From: Micromonospora wenchangensis
GTDB lineage: Bacteria > Actinomycetota > Actinomycetes > Mycobacteriales > Micromonosporaceae
Assembly: GCF_002210435.1 (NCBI RefSeq)
Contig: NZ_MZMV01000020.1
Span: 49,360 to 113,359 of the forward strand
Length of the DNA: 64,000 bases
Direction: 5' to 3'
The first letter of the stretch is position 1. Every line of letters begins with the position of its first letter. This document shows positions 39,501 through 51,500 of the stretch, in pieces. The notes below the pieces were generated by a model. The model searched no databases and was not told the DNA's origin. It saw nothing but the letters and a program-made list of their open reading frames with translations. A program made the translations under genes and the position numbers.

Positions 39501-42500
39501 GGCTGGGCGGCATCGAGGACCGGCGGACCGCGACCGTGTCGACGTCGGCGTGGGCGCAGCCGCAGGCCGCCACCGCCCGGGTGGTGGTGCCGATCCCGGC
39601 CGGAGGCGTCGGGGTGACCCTGCTCGGCGGGGTGCTGAGCAGCCGGGCGGTCCGCACGATCGGGCAGTCCCTCACCACCGGCGACAACCAGATGATGATC
39701 GGCGTACCCGACTCGTTCCTCACCCGCAGCGCGGTCGTCGTCCAGGTGGAGATCACCGCGCGGCCCACCCCGCCGGCCTGGGCGGCCGTCCCGGCGACCT
39801 GGGTGCCCGCCGACGGCGACCACTTCTGGTTCCGTACCCCCGAGGTGCTCGCCATGATGCGGCCGGTCCGCGACGGCGACCCGCTGACGGTCGGTCCCGC
39901 CGCCGCGGCCTTCCTGCGCGACGCGAGCTACACCACGCACGTCGTCGACGACGGCGGGCTGGCCACCACCGCGCTCACCGGCATTCCCGAGGTGACCCGC
40001 CGCCGCGGGAGCAACCTGCGGCTCTGGCGACTCTGGGGCGGCCAGCGGGCCGTCGACGCGGTGCAGCCCGGCGCGGCCGGTCTCACCGCGACCAGCTCGT
40101 CGTGGCTGCGGCGGCCCAGCTACGCCCAGGGAGTCCGGCCCGTGCTGCGGCTGACCCGGCTCACCCCGGTCGGTGAGCTGCCCGAGTCGGCGCTGCTGCG
40201 CGTGGCGGCATCGGTCACCGCCGGTCAGTCGGTGCAGTCCGCCTCGGACCGGGGTGGCTTCCTCGCGGCGCTGATCGGCCGGGCGTTCGGCCTGTTCCGG
40301 CTCGCCGTCGGGCCGACCGTCTCGGTCGTGGACCGGCGCGCGCAGGCCCTCGCGCCGCAGTTCGAGAACGTCACCGGGCAGGAGACGGGCGACCACGTGC
40401 TCGGGCTCTACCTGGCCGAGTACACCGGCACCGTGCAGTGGAGCATGTACCGGTCGGTCACCCGGTCGCTGGCGTACCGGGGACTGCGGCACGGGCCGCG
40501 ACCGGTGACGGTGCGTACCCTGCTGGTCGTCCCGCAGCAGCAGGTGGCGGCGCTGGGCGACGTCGCGTCGTCGGCCCGGCCCGACCGTGACCTCGTCGCC
40601 CTGCTGGCCGGCACCGTCGAGAACGACCCGGACGACCAGCGCACCCTGCCCGACCACCTGTGGCGGGGCGACCGGCTGCGCATCGGACGCGGCTTCCTGC
40701 ACGGCGGGGACCTCGTCGCCGGCCTGGTCGCCGGGCGGCTGCGGCAACTGCTCGCCGACGAGCGCAACGCCGCCCACCGGCGGTACCTGCCCGACTGGAA
40801 CGACCCGAAGGTGCAGACCGCCCGCATCCGGCGGGCCCTGGACCGGCTCGGCAACGAGGAGCACCTCGCCGCGCAGAACAGCCCCGGCCGCTACTCGGCG
40901 CGACTGCTCGGCGTCGCCGACGGTGAACTGCTGATCGAACTGCGGGTCCGCGACATCCTCTCCGGCCGGACGCTTGAGGTCCGGATCGGGGTACGCCGCC
41001 GCGACCCCGACACCGCACCGCGCTACCTGGGCCGGCGGGGCACCCACCCCGACCCGGTCACCGCCGACGTCCCCGAACCCACCGACAGCGAGTCGGGCGA
41101 ATCCGAGGACGACGAGCCCACGGTGAAGCTGCGGACCAGCCAGGGCCGGGCGCAGGCGGCGACGGACCGGACGGCCCGCACCGTCGCCACCGGCGTGCAG
41201 GCCACCGCCGCGGTGGGCAGCGACGCGATCGGCGGGTCCGCCGGGATCGGCCTGCGGGCGCAGGGCCTCTGGCGGGACGTCATCGAGGTGACCCAGGGCA
41301 GCCAGGCCGGTGTCGTCGGCATCGGCGGGGGAGCGGTCGCCGTCTTCGCCGACCACGTCCGGTTGGAGCTGTCGGCGTCGGTCGTCGTCGAGTACCGCGG
41401 CTATCTCGTCGACGCCTGGCGGTGGCTGTCCGACCGACCCGTCCACGCCCGACCGCTGAGCTTCGCCGGGAACCACACCGTCGACCTCGAACTCGGTTTC
41501 TCGGTGCCGTTCACCCAGACCGTCGCGGTCGGACAGCCGCCACCGGTCGTGCTGCCCACCCCGGCCGGCGGGCCCAGTGCGGGCATCGTGCTGCGCGAGG
41601 CGCTCGGCGAACTGCTGCCGCCGGAGGTGACCCCGCAGCGGCAACGGCTGCGGAACCTCGGCGCGGCACTGGCCCAGCACACCGTCACCCACCACCTCCA
41701 CGGGCTGCCGGAGCTGCGCACCCAGCTCCTGGACGCGTTGCGGGCCGCCACCGCGGACTACATGGACGCCGGGCACCTGCCCGGCGGCGCGGGCGGTCGC
41801 CGCCGGGGCACGGCCTTCAGCGGTGACATTCCCGGCACACCCCTGCACCAGTGGCTCAACGCCTTCGTCGACCAGGGGCACCTGGCCGCGCTGCTGGCAC
41901 CGGCCACCCAGCAGCCCCAACCGGTGCACGCCCCCAGCGTGGTCGTCGGCGACGACGTGCCGGTCACGGTGTTCGTCTTCGCCGAGGTGACCGGACACGA
42001 CCAGACGCCGTCCGGCGCGGTCACCGGCGACGGGTACGAGAGTGCCGTCGCCGGCTTCGCGGTGCGCCGTTCCGCTGCGGAACGCGGCGCGCAGGTCCGG
42101 CTGGAGGCCGGCGGGGGCGGCGCGGCGTGGCGGGCGGCGGAACCCGCCGCGCCCACCGGCCCCTCCGGAGCGACACCCGGGGGTCAGCCCCCCGCCTCCA
42201 ACCCTACCCAGCCGGCCAGCCGGACCCCCACCCAGCCGCCCGCGACGGTGGCGCTGCGGTTGTTCGGCCGGCGGCAGGTCGAGTGGATCTCGGGTGAGAC
42301 GGTGCTCGCCGCCGCCGAGGTCGAACGCACCGTCAAGCACTCCGAGTCCCGGACGGTCCTGCTGGGCGTGCACGGCCGGCTGCGGGTGCACCTCGCCGTG
42401 GTGCTCACCGAACCCAAGTGGGTGCTGCCCGACCGGACGTTCACCCGCTACCGGCAGGTCGGCGACGTGTCGCTGCTGGGACAGATGTCGGTCGAGGAGT

Positions 42501-45500
42501 ACCGGCGGGCCGTCGGCACACCCACCGGCGGCTGGCGGCTGCCCCGTCAGGTCACCCCGCCGGCGGTGCAGGTGATGCACCAGACCAGCCGGCTGGTGGA
42601 CACCCCCGCCATCGGCCAGGCCATGCTGGGCTGGCTGCGTGGCCTGCGCCTCGGCGGGGACGAGGGGATGGAACTGGTCGGCCACGACCGGAACACCGCC
42701 CTGAACGTCAGCACCGTCCTGCACCACACCGACCCGGTCACCATCGCCGCGCACCTCGGCGACCTCTTCGACGGCGGCCTGAGCTTCGTGCTGCGCTACC
42801 CGGGCCTGCTCGGCCGCCCGGCGGTGCAGATCATCGTCCGGGCCGTACCCGCCGACGTCCCGGCCCGGGTGGGTGAGCTGCGCGCCGGCACCGGCAACCT
42901 GGAACTGAGCACCGTCAGCGAGGTCGGTGGCGGTCACCAGTCCGGTGAGGCGGTCACCGACGAGGTGCTCCCGGTGGCGCACCTCGGGGAACGGGCGGCG
43001 CTCAACGCGGTCGGCACCCTCGGCCGGACCGCCGCCGGCCGGACCAGCGACGTCACGGTCAGCCGGGCGGTGACCTCGGTGGAGACGCCCGGCCCGTGGC
43101 TGCCTGTCGACTACGGCCCGCAACGCCTGGTGTTCACGGCCCACCGCCGCCGGCAGGAGATCGGCCGCCACGAGATGACCGTCCCGCTGCGCACCGAGAC
43201 GGCCGCCGAACACCTGAACCTCACCTACCGGCCGGTCGGCCCGGCCGCCGTGCTGCCCGACCCGACCGAGGTGGTCGACGCACCGCTGACCGTGGACGGC
43301 CCGGCCGGGCCGCTGCGGCTGGTCACCATTCCCACCGACAACTGGCGGGCCTGGCGGGACGGGGCGGTTGCGCTGCCCGGCCAGTTCGCCGCGCTCGGGT
43401 TCAACGGGGCCGCCGCCCTCCAGGCCGCCGCCGTGCGGGCGCTGCGGATCGTCGGCTCCGGGCCGCTGCCCGGCGCGCCCGGATCGACCCTCAACCACCA
43501 GCTGATGACCCTGCTGGGGCGGACCCACCTGTGGGCGGCGACCCCGCACCGGATGGCCGGACCCTACGAGATCGCCCTCACCGACGGCTACCGCCTCGTC
43601 CTGCACACCCGGGTCACCTCGGTCCGGCTGGACACCGTGCTCGTGCCCGCCGAGGGACTGCGCGGTGGCGGCGGGGCCGGTCGGCACGGCAACGCCCGGC
43701 TGGTGGCCCGCGCCGACGCCGCGCTGCCCGACACCCTCGGCACGTCCGTCGGGTACGTGCCGGCGCTCGGGGTCTCGGTGCCCGGCAGCTCCGGCCAGCA
43801 GGAGAGCACCGCCCACCGTACGGACGTGCTGGTCGGCGGACTCGTCGACGAAGGCGCGCAGGCGAAGGTGTGGTGGACCACCGAGACGGTCGTGGTGGCC
43901 GAACACACCGACCTCACCGGCACCCGCCGTACCGCCGTGCAGGTGACGCTGCCCGACTCGCAGCCGGTGCTGGTCGACCAGGTCGACGTCCTGGACCACC
44001 TGCTGGCCGGCGGCACGTCGGGGGACGGCCCCGTGGACCGGCTGCTCGTCACCAGCTACCTGGAGCAGGCGGTGCACGCCGCCGAGCAGGCGCAGCAGGC
44101 GTTGAAGACCTGGCGGGAGCTGGAACGTATCGCCCTGGTGGCCGGGTTCCCGGGCGACGCCGACTCCGCCGCCGGCACCCTCGCCCGGGCCGCCGCCGGC
44201 AACGCGACCGAACGGGCCGAGGCGGAGGCGGCGGCGCACCGCCGGTGGCTGGAGGCCCGCGCCGAGGTCGAACGCCTGGTTGGTCTGGCCGTCGGGCACC
44301 TGGGACGGGGCCCGGCCACGGACCCGGTCGCCGAACCGGCCCGCCTCCCGGCGGTCGACGACACCGACCCGGCACCCTCCGTCGCACGCCCCGCCCCGGC
44401 TCGGCGGGACGCCCCCGCCCGGTCGCCCGTCGAACAGCCGGACGACCCCGCCCGGTCGGCATCGGGTGGGTCGGACGCCCCGTCGGCCGTCCCGACGCCG
44501 CCGGTCCCGGTCGGGGTGGACGCCGACGACCGGTTCACCGCGCTGCCGCCCCCCACCGACGGGGAACTCGTGGACGTCGACCGCACCGGTCTGTGCCTGC
44601 TCGAATCCGCTGTGGTCAGTGCCCTGCCCGAGGTGCGGGAGCTGCTGCCCGGGTCGTACGGGCGGGACCTCGACGAGATCCAGGCGTGGCGCGACGGCCG
44701 CCGACCCGTCGACGTGACCCTCCCCGCCCACCTGCGGCCCGTGGTCCTGCGGGTCGCCGAGGGGCTGCGTGCCCGCATCCACTCCCTGCTGGTGACCGGC
44801 CGGCTCGCCGAGGTGGAACAGGTGATCGCCGACGGCGGACTGCTGGGCCGGGATGTCCGGGCACAGCGGCGGGTACGCGTCCAACTCGCGCGGACCGTCA
44901 ACAGGTGGCAGGCGGACTGGGCGGCCGACACCGGCGACTACCTCGTCCTGTTGGTCGGAGCGGCGCTGCGCCGGCCGGTGGTGCTGGCCACCCCCGTCCC
45001 GTCGGCCCGTCCGGCAGGCGACCCGAGCGCCGGCTCGCGGTCCGCCGGCGAGGCGCAGGCGACGGTCCGTGATGAGGCAGCCGACGACGCGCAGGCGAAC
45101 GTCGGGGGCTGGTCGATCCGGACGGTCTACAACCCGCGCTTCGACGGTGCCGAGGCCCGGATCAGCGAGGGACCGGTGCTGCTCTACCTGGCAAACGGCC
45201 ACTACCGGGCGTGGCTACCGGAACCGGACGTGCTCGATCTGGCCCGGACCAGGGAGGAGGCGCTCGAGCTGCCCCGCCCGGCGGCCGGCCTCTGGCGCGG
45301 GACCACCGATGCGGCGACCATCCGATCCACCACGACCGGGAGCGACCCCGGATACGGTGATGCGGACAGTGACGCCGTGTTCAGCGGCGCGGAGAGCGAC
45401 ATCGTGCCCAGTGACGCCGAGAGCGACGCCGGGTCCGACGCTGCCGTCCTCGGCAATCCGGGCAGTCATGCCGGCGTGGCCCGCCCGGCCGGCCGGGGAC

Positions 45501-48500
45501 GGCACCCGTTGACGCTGGCCGGGTTGGAGACGGCCGTGCAGGAGACCCTGGACGTGCAGGCCGCCGTCCCTCCGGCCGGCTCGGTGACGGACTGGCGCCC
45601 GCCCGAGGATCCGTTGTCGTGCCTGGCTCTGGCCCGTCGGTTCGCGGCCGTCCTGCATCCGGGCATCGACGGGTTCGTCCGGCCGGGGCTGCGGGTCGGT
45701 CGGACCCGGGACGACGCCGCGATCGGCACCCGGTGGGCCGGCGACTTCGCCGGTGACCGGTCCGACTGGTCGGTGGTGGATTCCTGGACGCAGATCGAGC
45801 GGGCACTCGTCGCCGCCGCGCCCGGCACCGCCGCCTTCGTCCTGCTGGAACGCCCCGGCAGCGCCCCCGGGCACGCGTTCGTGGGGTACCGGTTGGACCG
45901 GGAGACCGATCCGGTGCGGTGGGTGCAGTTCGGCGGCGAGCGGGGGGCGGCGCTGCTGCCCGGGGCGGCGGCGGACAACCGGCTGCCCCGGCTCAACGCC
46001 CTCGGCCCGGAGATCGCCGCCCGTGCGGTCCTGGTGGATCCCGAGGGTACGGTCGATCCGGCGGCGCTGGTCGACGCAGGGACGTCCGTGCCCGTCGCCT
46101 CGACCTCGGTGGCACGGGCGATCGTGGACGCGCCGGTGAACCGGACCTTCCTGGGCCACGGCTCGGAGTTCGAGTTCTTCGAGACGCTCGACCTCAGCGC
46201 GGCCGCCGACATGTTCCCCGGAGCCACCGACAAGACGCTCCCCGACCTGGCCCGCACGAGCGCGCTCGCCGAGGATCCCGCGGGAACGACAGCCATCGAG
46301 GTGGAAGTCAAGACCTACTTCCGCGACAGCGACGACGGGAAACTCTACCGGCGACCGGCCCCGAAGCGGACCGAGGAGGTCGCCGCCATCCTGGAGGTCA
46401 TCGTCGGCGTCGTACCCGACACCGACGCCGAGATGGACGCCCACCACGGCGGCGAGTCGTTGTACCCGGCCATGACCGCGTTGGGTCAGGCGCTGTCGGC
46501 GCTCACCGGGCCCGTTCCGTTCGCCCAGCTCCTGGGCACGGTGCAGGCCGCCGGCCACCTCTCCCAGGTGGTGCTGACACCGCTCGGGCGCAAGGTGAAC
46601 GTCGGGCCGCGTCCGCCGGACAGCGAGCCCGGCGCCCGGGTGCACCACAGCATCGGGGTCCCGCTCGCCGGTGCCCACTCGTTCCTGCGCTACGTCGCCC
46701 GGCACACCTGGCGCAGCCCGACGAGTGTGTCCCCCTCCTACGCCCGCCCGCACCTGCAGGACGCGTTGTCCTTCGCCGACACCGTGGCCGAGCACTTCGC
46801 CGACGGGGGCGGCAGTCCCCGGGACGTCGCGGAGCTACGAGGCTTCGCCACCGTGCTGTACTCCAACACCGCAGGCGTCGCCGGACGCTGGCTCCACGAG
46901 GGTCTGGTCAAGGAGAACGTCGCGGCACTGTCCCGGCAGGACATGCGGATGTTGCTCGACTCGTTGTCACCGTCGGCGCAGGCCTACTTCCAGGCCAACT
47001 TCACGGGGATCGCACAACTGTTCCGCAGGATGTTCACCGACCGGATCCCGGATCTCGAAGAGCGCTTCAAGGCGAGGAACGGCGCCGAGCTGGCCGGTGA
47101 CTTCTTCCGGAACATCGCCTTCGTCGACAAGAAGAACGGGAACAAGGAGCAGTCGATCATCGACTACCTCCGTGGAGACGTACGACAGCATCTCGGGTAC
47201 GGCGGGATGACCGTGATCGACGGTTTCGACACCTCCAACGGCGCGCTGCCGCTGATGGTGCTTGAGGTCAGGTACTTCGGCGCGCAGCACGTCGACGGCG
47301 CCACCGCCCAGGCGGAGGCAGCCGCCCTGCGCCGGGAGGCCGGGGCGGCCTTCGACGAGGCGCTGCAGGTCACCGGCACGACGGTGGAACGTCCGGGGGG
47401 CGTCCAGCTGGCCCTGCCCGACCGGGAACTCTGGCCGATGTGGCGGCACGCCGGCCCGCCCGGCCTGCTCACCGTCGAGTTGCCGCTGTACACACCGGAC
47501 TGGTCGCTACGCCCCCTGTTGCCGGTTTCCGACGAGGTGACGGCGATCCGGGTCGTCCAGCACGTGGGCCTTCCCGAGCACTACGTCTTCCTGCAACGCC
47601 TCGCGGACCTCACCGGCCGACCCGTCTACACGTTGGCCGAGGAGGCGACGCCGAGGTGGGATCCGGATGCGGGGGAGCTGCGGGTCGACTGGCCCGACGG
47701 CACGCGGCCCTGGCTGGAGTTCCTGCCGGCGCTGTACGACGCCGACAGTGACCGGGCAATCCGGCGGGGAATCGACCCCGACGGGGTGCTCGTCCCGCTG
47801 GACGACCGGGTCGACCTGCTGGATCCGACGACGGTCCACCTGAACCTGTTTCCACCGGACGTGGCGCACGTCCTGCCGCCTCTCCTCGGCACCGAGGACC
47901 CCGACGTGCTCGACCTCGTGCCACTGATCCAGGCGACCGACAGCCGCCAGCTGGTCTTCGCAGGTCCCGACGCGCCGACGTACCTGCCCGGCTGGGCGAC
48001 GACCGTCGTCGAGACGGTCATCGCCCAGTCGACACCGGTCGCGGGTCTCGTCCTCGTCGGGCACCCGCTGCCGCACGCGGCGGCGCAGACCCTGGTCGAC
48101 GTGCTCGGACAGGCGGTGGCCGAGCGGCCGGGACTTCTCGTCACACCGGTGGTCCTCACCCACGGCGCGGACATCGACATCTCCAAGCGTGCCGGCGCGG
48201 CCCGGATGGTGTCCACCACCGACGGCCTCGGCGGATGGCGGGTGTTCCGGCCGGACCAGAAGGGCCGTACGAGTGCCGTCCCCGACGACCTGCGCGCGGT
48301 GATCACCACCCCGACCGTGGCACCGGAACAGCCGCAGGGCACCGCGGACCCGCTGCTGCCCGGGCCCGACGGGGTGGAGGAGGCCCCGCCCCGCCCCGAC
48401 CCCGGCACGGTGCCACGCGGGGACGACGAGCCGTTGGAGTGGACGATCCGACGTGCGATGGCACAGGTCGCGGTCCGCGAACACCACTGGGTCGACCCGG

Positions 48501-51500
48501 TCAGCCGACCCGGCCCCGCCCGGGACGACCGCTACGAGGTCGTGTCGCGGTTCGAGGCCCGCCGGTTCCTTTACGGCGGCCAGCCGGTGACCGACCTGAC
48601 CGTGCGGGTGTGGCTCGACGGCGACAACGGTCGGGCGATGTTCGACGCCCTCGAACGGGGGGTGCACCGGGTGTTCAACAGCGGCGCCGACGCGACGGCG
48701 TACCGGCTGCCCAACGGATTCGGCGACCTGCTGCACGTGACCGTGGAGCGGGCCGCCTCCCCGCAGGACGCCCACCTGCGGGTGCAGGTGATCGACGAGG
48801 GGCCGACCGACCAGTTCCACTGGCGGCACGACGCCCTGGAGGAGGAACTGGTACACGAGTTCGCCCACCAGCTCGGCCTGCGCGAGGAGTACCGCGACGA
48901 CACCGCGCCGCACCGCCCGAACGTCCCGGGCAGCCTGCTCGGCGACCTCGCGGGTCTCCCCGCCGACGCCCTGTCCGACGAGGAACGCGCGGCGCTGTCC
49001 GACGAGGAGAAGGCCCGGCTGCGGGACATGCGGTGGGCCGGGCTGCGGTCGCGTCACCTCCACCTGCTGGCGGCACTGGTCGGCGAACCGGACGCCGACG
49101 GGGAGTACCGTGCGGTGGACCCGGTGCTGCGACCGATCGGTGTCGCGCCCTTCGCACCGCAGACCACGACGGACCAGCCGGGGCAGCAGCCTCCGGCAGC
49201 CGATCCGGCGGTTCCGCCGGTCACGGCGGCCCAGCTGCACCGCACCTGGCGGACCCGGCCCGAGCGCCTCGACGTCGAGGCCCCGGTCCGGATCGCCGCG
49301 GACCACGCCGTCCGGGCGGTTCTCGACCGGGTGGAGCTGCTGCACCGGCCGTGGAACCTGGAACTGCTCGGCGACACCCCGCCGTCAGCGGCCGTCGGGG
49401 ACCACCAGCGGCTCACCCCGGCCGAACCGGTCAGTGACTGGGCGGTGTTGACCGGACCGACCCGCGACGCGATCGCCCGGCGGGCCTCACTGGTCACCTC
49501 CTGGTTGGCCGGCCTGCCGCAGCCGGCGACCGCCGGCACGGCCTTGGAGTTCGGTCTGGTGCTGGGTGTGCCCCCGGAGCTGCTCGCCGACTCCCGGGAC
49601 AACGCGGTGGCCCGCATCCTCGCCGACGCCGCCGCCGACTTCCTCCGGGCCCAGCTCGACGCCCGGCCTCCCGTCGGGATGCTCCCGGTACGGGTCGTCG
49701 TCGAGGTCACCGGTTTCGACGGGGTCGTCGACGGGGTCCGCGAGCAGATCCGGATGCAGATCGAGCTGTCCCTGCGCCGGGTGCTCCCCGGCCCGGCGTA
49801 CGCCGACGATCCGACGTCCGGCCGCGCGGTCGGTGGAGTCCACGACGGTCGGGACCTCCGCAACGACGTGTTGCTGCGCGTCACCGAGGCGCGGCAGGCC
49901 CTCGCCGGGCTGCCCGCCGGGGAGCCGGAAACCGCGGCGGCGGTCGTCGTCCACCAGCTCGGCGGCGTCCTGGTCCGGCTGCTGCCGGTGCTCGTCACGC
50001 CGGCCCTGGCCGCCCCCTTCGCGGCCCACGCCGCACAGGTGCGCGGTGTGCTTGACGATTTCCGGTGGCTGGTGGGCCGGTGGGCACAGCAGTGGCGGAC
50101 CGGCGACGTCGAGGTCGCCGGGCTGGTCACCCGCGCCACCGGGACGCTCGATGCGATCGCCGAGCTGACGCCGCTGATCGAGCTGGCCCCGGCCGCCCAT
50201 CGTGACCTCGACCTGACCCCGCTGGTCGACGGCCACCAGGCGGACGACGCGGACCACGTCGCGGCGCTGGCCCGGTTCCGTGCCGAGCTGACCCGGCTGC
50301 GCGACGCCACCGGGATCGCCCTGGACGGGCCGATCATGCAGGTGTACGGCTGGCAACTGCTGACCCAGGCACTCGGGGCGCTGTGGTTCGGCGTGACCGG
50401 GGGCCCCGAACCGGTCGCGGCCGGACGCGTCCTCGGGGCTGCCGCTGCGGCGCTCGACGCGTACCACGAGGTGGTCGGCACGCTCGGTGCCGGCACCGCC
50501 GACCTCGCGGCGTTCGACCGGGCCGCCGAGGCCGTCGGTGCGCTGGCCGGCTGGCTGCGTCCCCGCTCCGACCCGGCGGCGACGGACCGTGCCCTCGCCC
50601 GGCTCGACGACGCGCTGGCGGTGGTGGGTCTGCGCACCGACGCGCAACTCGACCGGCTCGCCCTGGACACCCGGGAGGCGATGCTCGACGGGCTGCTCGA
50701 CGCGGCGACCGCCGCCCTGGACACGTTCCGGATCAGCCGCGACCCCGGCCGCGGCGCGCTCGCCGGGATCCCCGGCGCACCGGGCCCGCTCGCCGACTGG
50801 ATGACGCTGCTGCGCACCCTGCAACAGATGAGCGCCCTCTGGAACGGCGGGGAGCCGGACCGGCCCCGGCTGCGTGCCATGCACCGCCTCGCCGGGCAGG
50901 TCCGCGACGGCATCGCGGCCGGTCGGGCCGACTTCGTCCGACTGGCCAACCGGGAGGATCCCGGTGGCGACCCGCGTGCGGTGTCGAACCGGATCCTCGA
51001 CGCGCCGGCCGGCGGGGCCCGCCCGCCCGTCCCGGTCCGACCGGCGGGGGGTGGGCCCGGCCCCGGGGCGGCGCGGCCCGGCCCCGGTCAGGTCCTGCTG
51101 CATCTGGTCGTCGAGGTGCCCCGGGGGCGGCAGAGCGGGTCCGCGGAGGCGGTGTCGACCGACCTGTACCAGGACCCGGTCACCGGACGGGTCCAGATCA
51201 CGACAGGTGACCCGTACGCCCCCGTCGCCGTGTTCACCCGGCCGGAAACCGCGTACGGGGTCGCCCGGGGGATGGCCGAGCACCTCGCGCAGGTGGGTCT
51301 GCCACCCGGCGACGGCCCGGTGGTACGCCGGTTCGTCGTCGACACCGACGCGTTCACCGCCCCGGACGACGCGCAGGTGTACGTCTTCCCGGCCCGCGAC
51401 TTCGCGGCCCTGGTCGACCGGGCCGAACCCGGCTCGCTGGACAGCTACGCCGCCGACCCGGAAACGGTCGACGACACCACCCGGGCACTGGACACGCTCG

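Noticed and set aside
35882..45202. A 3106-codon open frame on the minus strand opposite the giant gene
   Set aside because: It is a shadow frame produced by GC-rich third positions: its translation is dominated by Arg, Gly, His, Val and Gln with no domain, and the plus-strand frame has clear motifs throughout.
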